In this document: one piece after another, positions 19,935-28,723 of the stretch
How the letters are laid out: each line of letters starts with the position of its first letter
Position numbering within the stretch: position 1 is the stretch's first letter
Source: Acidobacteriaceae bacterium TAA 166
GTDB taxonomy: Bacteria > Acidobacteriota > Terriglobia > Terriglobales > Acidobacteriaceae
Length of the DNA stretch: 64,000 nucleotides
Direction: 5' to 3'
Assembly: GCA_000421065.1 (NCBI GenBank)
Contig: ATWD01000001.1
Coordinates: forward strand, 2,100,001-2,164,000
The notes under the pieces: model-generated
What the model was told of the DNA's origin: nothing
Database searches by the model: none
What the model saw: only the letters and a program-made list of their open reading frames with translations
Program-made: the position numbers and the translations under genes

Positions 19935-20903
19935 ATGAAAGCAGCAGTCTACGATCACAATGGTGGGCCAGAAGTTTTCCGGATTGAAGATGTCGCTCGG
20001 CCGACCTGCAAGCCGAGCGAAGTGCTCATCAAAGTGCATACGGTTTCAATCGAAGGTGGCGACCTAATCAGTCGAGAGAGCGTTTCTCCGGCGACACCTG
20101 CCCACATCGTCGGGTACCAGTGTGCTGGCGAGGTCGTGGAAGTGGGAGCCGAGGTCACGAATCGCAAGTTGGGGCAGTTAGTTGTCTGCATTGTGATGTC
20201 CGGCTCACATGCCGAATACGTAGCTGCTCCTGCTGCCATGACCTGGGTATTGCCCAGCGGGATGAACGTTGATGTCGCCTCAACCGTGCCCGTGGCTTTT
20301 TCTACCGCCAATGAGTGCCTCTTCGCCGTAGGCAAGCTTCAAAGAGACCACTCGGTTCTCATTCATGCCGGCTCAGGGGCTCTCGGTCTCGCCCTGATCC
20401 AACTGGCGAAACGGGCTGGCGCTACCGTCTTCTCTACTTCGTCGGACGATTCCAAATTAGAGCGTCTCAAGGGTTATGGCGTAGATGTTGCGATTAACAA
20501 CGTGCGCGAGGATTTCGTGCAAGTTATCAAGAGCCACACGGATGGACGAGGAGTAGACCTCGTCGTCGATAGCATCGGAGGAAAGAATCTTCCCCGAAGC
20601 GTCGACTCATTGAAGTACGCAGGCCGCGTCATTTCCGTTGGTGAATCTGGACGCGACCGTGAAGGGTTTAATCCGCTTACACTCTGGGCAAACCGGACGA
20701 GCCTCCATGGCGTCGCCATGCCGCGCGTCTACCAGGTGGAATACGAGCGTTGTCATGCGGTCGTGGCCTCCTTATTGGAGGAAGTTTCTCGCGGCGAGTT
20801 CAAAGTCGAAATCGACCGCATCTTCCCTCTGTCGGAGGTCGTCGCCGCCTATGAATACATTCTTAGCCGGAAGGCCTTTGGGCGTGTGTTGTTGCATCCG
20901 TAG
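19935..20903 (+). CDS. Zinc-independent quinone oxidoreductase (MDR superfamily)
   Basis: A 322-residue protein from ATG 19935, with AGGAGAGGG just upstream; the longer open frame has no family match. GroES-like N-terminal domain (MKAAVYDHNGGPEVFRIEDV) and Rossmann domain with HAGSGALGLALIQLAKRAGA for NADPH. No zinc-ligand cysteines or GHE motif are seen, which fits the QOR/crotonyl-type branch. It probably reduces quinones or enones with NADPH. Divergent TetR suggests induction by a toxic electrophile. Confidence 0.88.
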   Translation: MKAAVYDHNGGPEVFRIEDVARPTCKPSEVLIKVHTVSIEGGDLISRESVSPATPAHIVGYQCAGEVVEVGAEVTNRKLGQLVVCIVMSGSHAEYVAAPAAMTWVLPSGMNVDVASTVPVAFSTANECLFAVGKLQRDHSVLIHAGSGALGLALIQLAKRAGATVFSTSSDDSKLERLKGYGVDVAINNVREDFVQVIKSHTDGRGVDLVVDSIGGKNLPRSVDSLKYAGRVISVGESGRDREGFNPLTLWANRTSLHGVAMPRVYQVEYERCHAVVASLLEEVSRGEFKVEIDRIFPLSEVVAAYEYILSRKAFGRVLLHP

Positions 20904-21038
20904 TGAAGGAGACTCTTCGCCCTGGCGCGAGAGCTTCTGAAGCTGCCGCCGTAAGCTCACAAATCTCGCCATAGTCCGCATGGAGCCAGACTTGGCAGGA
21001 GGCTCTAGCCAGATGAATGGGAGTAGAACGGAGCGAAC

Positions 21039-21720
21039 ATGAAAGACCCAAATGATTGGTTGAAGCAACGGCTAAACCGCATAGTAGTGGCTACTGATTT
21101 TGAAAAGCCCTCTCGCACCGCCCTTGCCTACGCATCTGGACTGGCAAATCTGTTTAGTAGCAAACTATCCGTCTTGAATGTGTTCCACTTCGGCCCCTAT
21201 TCTCAGACCATCGAGGTTCTCGACAGTATTCCGAGCATTGAACGCAGAACTGCTGAGGAACGTTAAGGGACTTTGTGGCAGGGGCTGGCGCAGCCGGTAT
21301 CGGGGCCGACCAAACGGTGGTGGAAGGCACCGTTCCATCCGAGATTATAAAAACGCTCATTGCTTCAGACGCGGGCCTGTTAGTGATCGGTACACAAGGT
21401 GTGCATCGCGGGCTTGACCATCTTCTGCTGGGGTCAAACAGTGAAGCGCTGATGCTTGGGTCTCCTTGCCCAACCCTAACAGTCGGACCTCATGTTCCCG
21501 CAAGTCCCGAGCCACAGGTGACTTGCAAGAAGGTCATCTACATCTCCGACCTGAGTATCGCATCGGCGGCAGCGGCTACCTTTGCCGACAAACTGGGCCG
21601 AATATTCGGGGTGAAAACTGAGGTGTATTAGCTTGCTTCTAAAGCCGCGAAGCAGGAGACGCTGAAGCTGGACGATACAGCTGTGGTACGCCATGGGACG
21701 GCAATGTGTATCACAAGGGG
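21039..21720 (+). pseudogene. Tandem universal stress protein (UspA), frameshift plus nonsense
   Basis: The first Usp domain starts at ATG 21039 (RIVVATDFEKPSRTALAYAS). The frame stops at 21264-21266; restoring one T gives ERLRDFVAGAGAAG and continues with GLLVIGTQGVHRGLDHLLLG SNSEAL, the ATP-binding G-rich end of domain 1. A second domain starts KKVIYISDLSIASAAAATFA but meets TAG at 21629-21631; reading through gives QLASKAAKQETLKL-like sequence, so CAG-to-TAG is likely. The remainder of domain 2 is missing. Two lesions plus truncation indicate a true pseudogene. Confidence 0.75.
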
Positions 21721-21945
21721 GATAAGGCGGTTTGGGCTATGTTTTACGCTCGTCCATAACGGTTAGCGGTTTGCGTCCATATCTCTAAGATTTACGGCAA
21801 TTGCTCGCCAAAAGATATGTGATGCTTGGCAAATTGCAGCTCCACTAGAGCAATTGAGATCGGCAACGCTAGGGGTGTATTGAGGAGTCTTTGATCGTTA
21901 ACGATTTGCTAATGGCAGCGCATTTTCTCTATGCAGAGCTAAGCT
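21632..21945. other. Intergenic, tail of Usp remnant then LysR promoter region
   Basis: The first about 90 bases still resemble decayed Usp coding sequence; the rest shows no gene. Confidence 0.4.
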
Positions 21946-22720
21946 ATGCGTCGGCTCAAAGTCACCATGGACGGGCAGGTTGCAGTACTCGCAGTGGCAG
22001 AAAAAGGTTCGCTGCTAGCCGCAGGGAAATATCTGGGCATTGGTAAATCCGCTGTCCATAAACGAGTTTCAGCTGTGGAGAGAGAAATCGGCACGCCTGC
22101 ATTCCGCATTGTAGGAAACAAGATGGAGCCGACAGAAGTGGGCAATCTCTATCTGCCTTCGACACGCGAATCCGTCAGGCAGGCGATGCTGGGCGTAGAT
22201 CGCGTCCGAGCGTTTGTCAGAGTTCAGTCGCACGACCTGCGTATTGGGTACTCCACTTATCTAAATACAAAGCTACTGGATGTCGTCAGGCGTATACAGC
22301 CCGAAGGTTTCGATTCGTTGGCGGTGACGCGAGAGAGTCTGTCAACTCACGAGGCGGTTGTCGGCGTTCTCCGCGGGGAGTTGCACGTAGGATTCGGGAT
22401 CCTGCCCATTCAGGAACCTGATCTACAGTCACAAGTTCTCATGGAAGACTCGCTGGTGGCATGTTTGCCAATAGGTCATCGTCTCGCTGTAAAGTCCGCG
22501 ATTCAACCGGAGGAATTGGTGAATGAGCCTGTCGTGTCTGTTGCACGAAGATCCCTTCCGGGCCGGCATCAGGAGTTGTGACGCACTTTGGGAGTCTTGG
22601 ACTCTCTCTCAAATTCGTGGCCGATGCCTATTCGGTCAAGGAAGCTCTTTGGCTGGTGACCCAAGGTGCCGAGGTTTCGCTTTTGACGAGATTCTCCGCT
22701 TCGTCCTATCGAAGTGTCTC
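21946..22720 (+). pseudogene. LysR-family regulator, frameshifted and 3'-truncated
   Basis: The HTH is recognisable (VAVLAVAEKGSLLAAGKYLG; IGKSAVHKRVSAVEREIG), and the effector domain runs through VACLPIGHRLAVKSAI. The frame breaks near 22578; adding one G gives RHQELVTHFGSLGLSLKFVA, continuing SVKEALWLVTQGAEVSLLTR. Past about 22710 the expected C-terminal strands are missing and the sequence becomes the flank of the convergent gene. Confidence 0.7.
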
Positions 22721-22779
22721 CTGGATGGTGCGGGTGATACGAAGCGTGAGCGTTTCCGGTGAAACCGCTGAGATGCTCG

Positions 22780-23319
22780 CTAGAAGGTGTGCCAGCCCTT
22801 GCCGAGTGCATGTCCCTCGATGCTTTTGGCAAAGTTCGGTGTTTCCTCTTTATTATGCGCGTCGCTTGCGGACTGTCGCGCTGCCGCTGCCTGTTCGAAT
22901 GTGATGCCGTGTGCCTTAATGAACTCCAGAAATTCATCTGTGGCATACGCATTGATGTGGTTCGTGTACTCGCAGCTTGTGTCATCGAGAGGTTTCGCGC
23001 TCAGGTCCCAAACGACTTGAACTTTACTGCGCCCATTCTTCGTGATTGCGTCCGAGATCGAAACCATTCGGCAGCGAAGTGGTTCCTGAATCTCTGCGTG
23101 ATAGTGCTGAATGACCAGGGCATCACCGATCGTCTCGACATTGATCGACATCGGCTTGCCGTCATCCGTGGTGGTAACTCCCGCCGCGATATGCGCATGA
23201 GAGCATCGCTGATATTCACTGTCGGGCAGATGGAACAACCAGTCAGCGATGTCCACCTTGCCTGCGGGAGCATGGATGATGGCCCTAACCACTGAGTCTG
23301 AAAGCTGACGATCACTCAT
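22780..23319 (-). CDS. Conserved hypothetical protein, SRPBCC/cyclase-like size class
   Basis: A 179-residue soluble protein from ATG 23319, with AGGAGG-type site upstream. Features: MSDRQLSDSVVRAIIHAPAG, ADWLFHLPDSEYQRCSHAHI, VWDLSAKPLDDTSCEYTNHI, and a helical C-terminus. The charged beta pattern and length suggest a polyketide-cyclase-like (SRPBCC) fold, but no catalytic motif is recognised. It is divergent from the LysR gene at 23397, which likely controls it. Confidence 0.65.
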   Translation of the reverse strand: MSDRQLSDSVVRAIIHAPAGKVDIADWLFHLPDSEYQRCSHAHIAAGVTTTDDGKPMSINVETIGDALVIQHYHAEIQEPLRCRMVSISDAITKNGRSKVQVVWDLSAKPLDDTSCEYTNHINAYATDEFLEFIKAHGITFEQAAAARQSASDAHNKEETPNFAKSIEGHALGKGWHTF

Positions 23320-23396
23320 AACCGTTCCTCCTGCGTTTCATTAAACTCCCGACGTCTTCCTGATCGACGCGAAACATTTTTGCCTAGAATGCAAAG

Positions 23397-24296
23397 ATGA
23401 TGCCCAGTAGCTCATCGTCGACCCTGGAAGCTTTTGTGCAGGCGGTTCGCCTGAAGAGCTTTTCCGCGGCAGCCCGTCGTCGCGGTCAGTCTCCGTCTGT
23501 TGTCGCCAGGCAGGTGAGTGCCCTGGAGAAGGAGCTCGGGGTGCAACTCTTGCGACGAAGTACACGCTCACTGGAGCTAACCGATGCGGGACGGACCCTA
23601 TACGGGCGTGCGGCGGACATACTGGAACAGATTGTCTGCGCCAAGCGCGAAGCGACAGCGAGGAACAAAGAGGTTCGTGGCACAGTACGGTTGACCTGCT
23701 GGCCGACTCTTGGGAAACGCCTGGTCCTGCCCTGTCTTCCAGAACTAATGGCAAAGTTTCCGGCACTCTCTATAGACCTGGACTTTTCTGAGATGGTCCA
23801 TACACCGGCCTTGGAGCTTACCGACCTTGCCATTCGTGTGGGACACCAACACGATACGGCAATGATTCAGACGAGGATTGGCACGCACAGAGGCGTGGTT
23901 GTCGCAAGTCCTGCATATATAGCCAGGCATGGAGAGCCTCTGACTACAGACGATTGCGTACAGCATAAGCTCATCGACAAAAAGCATCCCGCTCCTTTTA
24001 TGGGCTGGCGATGCCTGTTGCAGGCAAACCGTTCCCTTGACGCTGCGCGGGTGCTCACGACTGATGATCTGCAAGCACAATCAGACGCGTGTGCATCCGG
24101 CATCGGAATAGCACACCTGCCAGACTGGACGGTGAGTGAGAGATTGCGCTCAGGCGAACTGGTTGCGTTGCTGCCGAAGGTGAAGCCTATCTCGGCGCCG
24201 GTGTTTTTATTGCGTGCGGCAGGAAGTCCGCCCGCATCTGTGAGCGCTCTTGCACGCCATTTAGCAAAGCATCTGCGACCACTTCTGTCTTGCTGA
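23397..24296 (+). CDS. LysR-family transcriptional regulator
   Basis: A 299-residue protein. HTH: LEAFVQAVRLKSFSAAARRR, SPSVVARQVSALEKELGVQL; linker helix; then an effector domain (VRGTVRLTCWPTLGKRLVLP; LELTDLAIRVGHQHDTAMIQ; GIGIAHLPDWTVSERLRSGE) in the CrgA/YafC-like style. Overlapping promoters with the divergent 179-residue protein suggest it activates that gene in response to a small ligand. Confidence 0.9.
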   Translation: MMPSSSSSTLEAFVQAVRLKSFSAAARRRGQSPSVVARQVSALEKELGVQLLRRSTRSLELTDAGRTLYGRAADILEQIVCAKREATARNKEVRGTVRLTCWPTLGKRLVLPCLPELMAKFPALSIDLDFSEMVHTPALELTDLAIRVGHQHDTAMIQTRIGTHRGVVVASPAYIARHGEPLTTDDCVQHKLIDKKHPAPFMGWRCLLQANRSLDAARVLTTDDLQAQSDACASGIGIAHLPDWTVSERLRSGELVALLPKVKPISAPVFLLRAAGSPPASVSALARHLAKHLRPLLSC

Positions 24297-24358
24297 ATCC
24301 GCCGACGAGTGCTTTGGCGATGATGCGTCAAGCGAGGTTCTATTGTGTGGATTGCTCT

Positions 24359-25303
24359 CTATGCAGCATCGGAGAGTACGCCGAATTTCACGCGTGTCAG
24401 GCGCTCAGATTCTGCCCAGAGCCGCTTTGCAACCGTTATGTCCAGCGCACTTTTTGGAATTGGTACAGCAGTCGGATACCCTTTTAGCTCCGCGATGCCA
24501 TCCGGGCCGTAATAGCCCCCAGCTACTGCCGCCGGAGCTACCGCCGCATACAGAGTTGGCAGAGCCCCGTGAGCCGCGTCCTGCGATAGGAAAGGTTTCA
24601 TTATTGCCATCAGCATCTTCAATCCCGCCGCCACATGGTCCGCCTGCAGGTTGGTTACCGCGTATCCGGGATGTGCGGCGGTGCTGAGAATGGGCGACCC
24701 GACGGCCTTCAGCCGCCGTTGCAACTCCAACGAAAAGATAAGGTCGGCGAGCTTGGATTGCGCATACGCCTGAAACATTGGCTTATAAACGCGCTCACTT
24801 TGCAGGTTGTCGAACTCGATCTTGCCTTGCTTGCTTGCTGAACTTGAAACCGTCACCACGCGCGAGCCCGCTATTTGCTTCATGGATGGAAGCAGTAGGC
24901 CGGTTAAGGCAAACGGTCCAAGATAGTTCGTCGCTAGCTGACGCTCAAACCCATCCGCAGTCACTTCACGCGTCGGCAGTGCCATGACGCCCGCGTTGTT
25001 GATCAGGAGGTCGAGCGATTGCCCTGGAAATCGTTCCATTACGCGCTTCGCGAAAGCGTGGACGGAAGCCTGCACCGACAGATCGAGTATCTCGGGATGA
25101 AGCTGCGCCTTCGGGACCTGCTTCAGGATGCGCGCGACTGCATCGTCGGCCTTGGCCTGCGTCCTCGCGGGCAGGATCAGTTCGGCACCCTTATGGGCCA
25201 GAGCCAGCGCCGCCTCAAACCCGATGCCGCTGTTCACACCCGTAATCACAGCTCTGCGCCCAACCTGTGAGGGAATATTTTCTGTAGTCCACTTCGTCTT
25301 CAT
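24359..25303 (-). CDS. Short-chain dehydrogenase/reductase (SDR, retinol-dehydrogenase-like)
   Basis: A 314-residue protein from ATG 25303. Cofactor motif TGVNSGIGFEAALALAHKGA, NNAGVMALPTREVTADGFER, catalytic Ser within VVTVSSSASK and YAQSKLADL giving Tyr and Lys. The longer C-terminus (YYGPDGIAELKGYPTAVPIP) matches the WWOX/retinol dehydrogenase-like SDR subfamily. It is divergent from the HxlR gene at 25379, a common pairing in which the HxlR protein senses aldehydes or quinones. Confidence 0.88.
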   Translation of the reverse strand: MKTKWTTENIPSQVGRRAVITGVNSGIGFEAALALAHKGAELILPARTQAKADDAVARILKQVPKAQLHPEILDLSVQASVHAFAKRVMERFPGQSLDLLINNAGVMALPTREVTADGFERQLATNYLGPFALTGLLLPSMKQIAGSRVVTVSSSASKQGKIEFDNLQSERVYKPMFQAYAQSKLADLIFSLELQRRLKAVGSPILSTAAHPGYAVTNLQADHVAAGLKMLMAIMKPFLSQDAAHGALPTLYAAVAPAAVAGGYYGPDGIAELKGYPTAVPIPKSALDITVAKRLWAESERLTRVKFGVLSDAA

Positions 25304-25378
25304 GAGCCTAGTATTATGCCGATAGTATCTTCTGGCAATAAGGCACCTTTTATTCCCGTACATACCTGAAGGTGACTA

Positions 25379-25675
25379 ATGAAGAAATCGAAATTGAGTT
25401 GGGAAGAAATCGCAGAATTCTGCGAGACACTGGCCGAAGCCGAAGATGCACTCACACGCGAGATGGTCTCCCGTATTTCAGACAAGTGGTCTCTCTGGAC
25501 CATGAGTGTGGTTGCCGATATCGATGAGCCCATGCGCTTCTCGCGCATCATGGAACATGTCGAAGGCATCAGCCAGAAGTCCCTCACGAAGACGCTCCGC
25601 GGACTGGAGCGCGACGGGCTCATTACCCGCAAGGTATTTGCTGAGGTTCCGCCCCGGGTTGAATACACGATCACG
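25379..25675 (+). pseudogene. HxlR-family regulator, 3'-truncated by fusion to AraC fragment
   Basis: The winged-helix core is intact: REMVSRISDKWSLWTMSVVA, RFSRIMEHVEGISQKSLTKT, LRGLERDGLITRKVFAEVPP, RVEYTIT. Normal family members continue with TPLG and an about 20-residue dimerisation helix. Here the sequence switches at about 25675 into the reverse complement of an AraC gene, giving the odd end FQWCLSE. DNA binding may survive but dimerisation should be impaired. Confidence 0.8.
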
Positions 25676-25945
25676 TTCCAGTGGTGTTTGTCCGAGTAGC
25701 TCTTTAAAACGCGCTGCGAATTCGGAGCGAGACATGCCCGCCGCTTCGGCCAGAGATTCGACCGTCCAGGGTGTATTCACTCAGTCGTGAATGGCATTCA
25801 GAGCAGTGCCCGGTTGAGGATCGAAAACGGCACGAAGCCATCCTTTGTTGCGTTTTGGTCCCAACGCGATGTGCGCCCGGAGTATCACCCAGGACGACTT
25901 TCAGAAATTGACGAAGTCGATGGAGAAGAACCAGACATTCCTTGT
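25676..25945 (-). pseudogene. AraC-family gene fragment, partial duplicate of the gene at 32267-33256
   Basis: On the minus strand it reads NTPWTVESLAEAAGMSRSEF then AARFKELLGQTPLE, followed by upstream DNA, matching the intact AraC gene at about 32440-32660 at most positions. Only the region around the first HTH helices survives. It abuts the truncated HxlR gene, indicating recombination between or transfer from related loci. Confidence 0.8.
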
Positions 25946-25981
25946 CGCAGACCACGCTTAGAAATCATGCTTAATTATGGT

Positions 25982-26017
25982 GCATCTCTTGAGTTCACCT
26001 CTAAACTCAAGAGATGC
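25982..26017. repeat. Perfect 14-base inverted repeat
   Basis: GCATCTCTTGAGTT (25982-25995) and AACTCAAGAGATGC (26004-26017) with an 8-base loop; no T-run follows. It lies between the AraC fragment and the foreign-looking membrane protein gene, so it may be a transcript end, an operator, or a recombination scar. Confidence 0.6.
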
Positions 26018-26089
26018 GCCGCGCGCTGTGAGGGGCGACATTCGAGCCAGGACGACGATTTGTCCGGTCCAATTCCTGCGGAGGTCAAG

Positions 26090-26812
26090 TTGCGCAATCT
26101 CGATTTCAGTTCTCTCCATGCGCTCATCACCACCCTTCTGAGCCTTGCGGTCATTACGCTGCTTGGCGTCGGTATCCGCCTGCTTACGATGGCTACAATT
26201 CAGCAGCGCCGGGAACGTATGAATCGCCAGATCAACGAGCGGCTGCGCGCCCTGATCGCCGCCTACAAGACGTTAGGCGGGTCTTTCACGGGCGACTTGA
26301 CCGTCGATCCCACTCACCGTCGTGATCTGCGTCGGCACGCCGAGACGCCGGACGCCGCCTCAACGACGCCATTGGACCTGGGTATGGCTGATTCGCCGGG
26401 CACGGATCGGGCACGTCGGGTCCGGGATGCGGTCGAGGCGGCCTTGTCCGACATCATCCTGCTCGGTACAGAGGAACAGGTCCGGCTGGCAGCGCGTGCC
26501 GCGAACGAGCTTGCAACCGGCAAGCTCGTCCATACCCACGAACTGGTCGTATCGCTGCGCGCCTTCATTCGCGAGGCGCTCGATCTCGATCCCATCCCGG
26601 CTGACCTGGCGATTCCGCTACAAGGCCCGGCCCGGTCGTCTGCCTCTGGTGGTCGCGACAAGGCAGATAAGGCCGAAGGCCGTCAAGGCGGCGGTGGTGG
26701 AGGGGGCATGGGGATGGGCGGCGGTATGGGTGGCGGAGTTGGCCTTGGATCGGGATCCCACCATCAAGATGGTGACGAAGAGGAGGATCGTGCCGACTCA
26801 CGCCCAACTTAA
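26090..26812 (+). CDS. Membrane-anchored hypothetical protein with glycine-rich tail
   Basis: A 240-residue protein. TTG 26090 is chosen because GGAGG ends five bases upstream; the longer frame from 25787 runs through the AraC fragment and is spurious. One N-terminal membrane segment (LITTLLSLAVITLLGVGIRL), then a basic helix (RRERMNRQINERLRALIAAY), a conserved helical part (RVRDAVEAALSDIILLGTEE; VRLAARAANELATGKLVHTH; RAFIREALDLDPIPADLAIP), and a tail of mostly Gly and Met followed by His and acidic residues. It recalls uncharacterised proteins I associate with Proteobacteria; codon use is more GC-rich than its neighbours, suggesting transfer. A terminator follows. Function unknown. Confidence 0.7.
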   Translation: MRNLDFSSLHALITTLLSLAVITLLGVGIRLLTMATIQQRRERMNRQINERLRALIAAYKTLGGSFTGDLTVDPTHRRDLRRHAETPDAASTTPLDLGMADSPGTDRARRVRDAVEAALSDIILLGTEEQVRLAARAANELATGKLVHTHELVVSLRAFIREALDLDPIPADLAIPLQGPARSSASGGRDKADKAEGRQGGGGGGGMGMGGGMGGGVGLGSGSHHQDGDEEEDRADSRPT

Positions 26813-26883
26813 AATAGCCGGGGCAGAGCAGCCCGCTTATGTTCTGTCGAGAGCTAGATAGACTAATGGGGCTGTTTGAGCGT

Positions 26884-26926
26884 CAGTCGATCGCCTCCAT
26901 ATCACGAGACGATCGACTGATTTTTG
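26884..26926 (+). terminator. Rho-independent terminator
   Basis: CAGTCGATCG (26884-26893) and CGATCGACTG (26910-26919) form a perfect 10-base stem with a 16-base loop, followed by ATTTTTG. It ends the glycine-rich protein gene, converging on the monooxygenase gene. Confidence 0.8.
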
Positions 26927-26950
26927 CGCCTCAATAATCCACTGCGTCTC

Positions 26951-27376
26951 TCAAACAATCTTCTTTCCAAACAAGGTGCTGAATTTTCCGAACATCACAT
27001 CGAGCCGATAGACGTGCGCGGGATAGACCAGCATCTCCTCCAACTCTGCCGAACGGAGAAAGTTTTGGCCGCCCGGACCGACGTCATGCGCGCTTCGTGC
27101 CGCGGTGTCGGGGAATGCTTCGAAGATTCCAAAGGTTGTGTCGGAGAACCGGGTGCCAAACCAGGGCCCGGTACCTGGTTCCTGCTCGACGCCGGCGAGA
27201 ATATCCCGCAGGAACTGCTCCACCTTGTCGCCCTTGCCGGCCTTGGCTTCAAGATTAATGTAGTAGGCTTTCCGCCCCGGCGCGTTGTCCTGACCGCTCC
27301 GCACCCATCCTGGGTGGATCTCGAGTTGTGCGTCGTTGGGGGCATTGGGACCGGGGGATTGGGTATTGTTGCTCAT
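26951..27376 (-). CDS. Putative quinol monooxygenase (ABM domain)
   Basis: A 141-residue protein with the antibiotic-biosynthesis-monooxygenase ferredoxin-like fold: YYINLEAKAGKGDKVEQFLR, EPGTGPWFGTRFSDTTFGIF and EAFPDTAARSAHDVGPGGQN. Related YgiN-type proteins oxidise quinols without cofactor. The N-terminal about 25 residues are an extension. It is divergent from a TetR gene, with two operator-like palindromes in the shared promoter, implying induction by a quinone-like ligand. Confidence 0.8.
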   Translation of the reverse strand: MSNNTQSPGPNAPNDAQLEIHPGWVRSGQDNAPGRKAYYINLEAKAGKGDKVEQFLRDILAGVEQEPGTGPWFGTRFSDTTFGIFEAFPDTAARSAHDVGPGGQNFLRSAELEEMLVYPAHVYRLDVMFGKFSTLFGKKIV

Positions 27377-27475
27377 TTTGCGTCTCCTTGTGCTTGGGTT
27401 GACGTGAACGACTGAGCCTGGGGTTACAAGCTCGGCCTGGGAGTAGCAGCTCGAATGATGGCCGCCAATGATTTT

Positions 27476-27491
27476 TACCTAACACTTGGTA
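27476..27491. promoter_or_regulatory. TetR operator, TACC-N8-GGTA, copy 1
   Basis: TACC (27476-27479), 8-base spacer, GGTA (27488-27491), extended outward by partial symmetry. It pairs with an identical-architecture site 34 bases away in the divergent promoter. Confidence 0.65.
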
Positions 27492-27509
27492 GGTATAATT
27501 ATGAGAGTC

Positions 27510-27525
27510 TACCTGCCATATGGTA
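27510..27525. promoter_or_regulatory. TetR operator, TACC-N8-GGTA, copy 2
   Basis: TACC (27510-27513), 8-base spacer, GGTA (27522-27525), symmetry extended to TCTACC...GGTAGA. A TATAAT at 27494-27499 lies between the two copies, so occupancy should block the promoter. Confidence 0.65.
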
Positions 27526-27602
27526 GATTCAATATCTAGACAGTTTTCTTTCGTACCGCTCCCCACGTTTGGCCGGGCGGTGACCTGCAGCGAAGGCGTC
27601 CC

Positions 27603-28166
27603 ATGACTGAGAATTCACGCGATAAAATTTTGTCCGCCGCCACGAAGATCGCGCAGGCGCATGGCTACAATGGACTCAACTTTCGCGATCTTGCAGAAGA
27701 TGTGGGTATCAAGGCTGCGAGCATCTATTACTACTTCCCGAGCAAGGCCGATCTTGCAGCCACGGTAGCGAAGCGCTATTGGGAGAATGCAGCAGTTGCT
27801 CTTGAGACACTGTTGGCCGAATCATCCGATCCGGCCATTGCCCTGCGCCGCTATCCAGAGACGTTTCGTTGGGCGCTTGAGAATGAGAACCGGATGTGCC
27901 TCAGCGGGTTCATGGCTGCGGAATATGACGATCTGCCGGAAGCAGTAAAGAAAGAGATCCAGATCTTTGCGGACGTCAATGTGGCGTGGCTGAGCAAGGT
28001 TCTCTCAGCCGCGAAAGTGGTCAGCCCCAAGAAGAGTGAGGCGCGGGCACGGGCTATCTTCGCTGCGGTCGGCGGAGCACAACTCATGGCCAGGAGCCGT
28101 TCGGATATTACGCTCTATGACGCGCTGATAAACAGCTACCGCGTGGCTGGTCTTCTGCCGGCGTAA
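27603..28166 (+). CDS. TetR/AcrR-family regulator of the quinol monooxygenase
   Basis: A 187-residue protein. HTH: GYNGLNFRDLAEDVGIKAAS followed by IYYYFPSKADLAATV; ligand domain with MCLSGFMAAEYDDLPEAVKK. Divergent from the ABM-domain gene with two matched palindromes between them, so autorepression and repression of the monooxygenase is the simplest model. Confidence 0.9.
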   Translation: MTENSRDKILSAATKIAQAHGYNGLNFRDLAEDVGIKAASIYYYFPSKADLAATVAKRYWENAAVALETLLAESSDPAIALRRYPETFRWALENENRMCLSGFMAAEYDDLPEAVKKEIQIFADVNVAWLSKVLSAAKVVSPKKSEARARAIFAAVGGAQLMARSRSDITLYDALINSYRVAGLLPA

Positions 28167-28324
28167 GAGGTTTGGTCTTCTGTGGTAGCTGAGCGGCATC
28201 GAAGCTCAAGAATTGGCAACGGGAACCTGCATCTCGTCACGCTCCTCTCAATTTTCGGCCATTCGAAACATTGAATTCAAACTTCTCCCCCATCCATCAC
28301 GAGGCAGGCGGGAGAGTAACACTA

Positions 28325-28342
28325 CATAATGGTAACATTATG
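28325..28342. promoter_or_regulatory. Palindrome CATAATG-GTAA-CATTATG
   Basis: Perfect 7-base arms around a 4-base centre, just downstream of a small minus-strand gene. Possibly an operator or transcript end; no regulator can be assigned. Confidence 0.4.
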
Positions 28343-28376
28343 AATCTGGAAGTTCGGTGACCAGTTGTACGGGCGC

Positions 28377-28568
28377 TTACTTGCCGGCAATGATCCTTTG
28401 CGCTCGGTCGAGCGCGGCGAGGGCGACAAAACTGCTGAGGCTGCGGCGTTCCGGCTTTGCCGCCTTCTCCAGCAATTTCCGTTCTTCCTGGGTGTAGTAG
28501 GAAAACACTTTCGCTCCAAGCGAGGTCTTGCCGGTGCGCCGGGAAGGAATGTGTTCCTCTTCGGCCAC
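28377..28568 (-). CDS. Small ribbon-helix-helix-like protein
   Basis: A 63-residue protein from GTG 28568; an in-frame stop directly upstream fixes the start. The sequence SYYTQEERKLLEKAAKPERR followed by SLSSFVALAALDRAQRIIAG has the pattern of CopG/DUF1778-type RHH proteins (short strand, helix, turn, helix ending in Ala/Arg-rich residues). Such proteins are antitoxins or mobilisation accessory factors. No toxin partner is adjacent; the setting among mobile-element relics fits either role. Confidence 0.5.
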   Translation of the reverse strand: MAEEEHIPSRRTGKTSLGAKVFSYYTQEERKLLEKAAKPERRSLSSFVALAALDRAQRIIAGK

Positions 28569-28723
28569 CGATTGTTATGGTACTACCGCACTATATAACA
28601 GAGGTATTATGCAACGCATCGTTTCGTAAGACGCGGAAGGCTTTAAGGCACATTCATCGTTCTACGCGTCCATCTGGCTATGCTCGGACCGGGAGCCGTT
28701 CTTGTGCTGCGCAAGGAGTTTCT

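Noticed and set aside
25787..26089. N-terminal extension of the glycine-rich membrane protein
   Set aside because: These codons translate the antisense of the AraC fragment and a perfect hairpin; the TTG at 26090 has a proper GGAGG.
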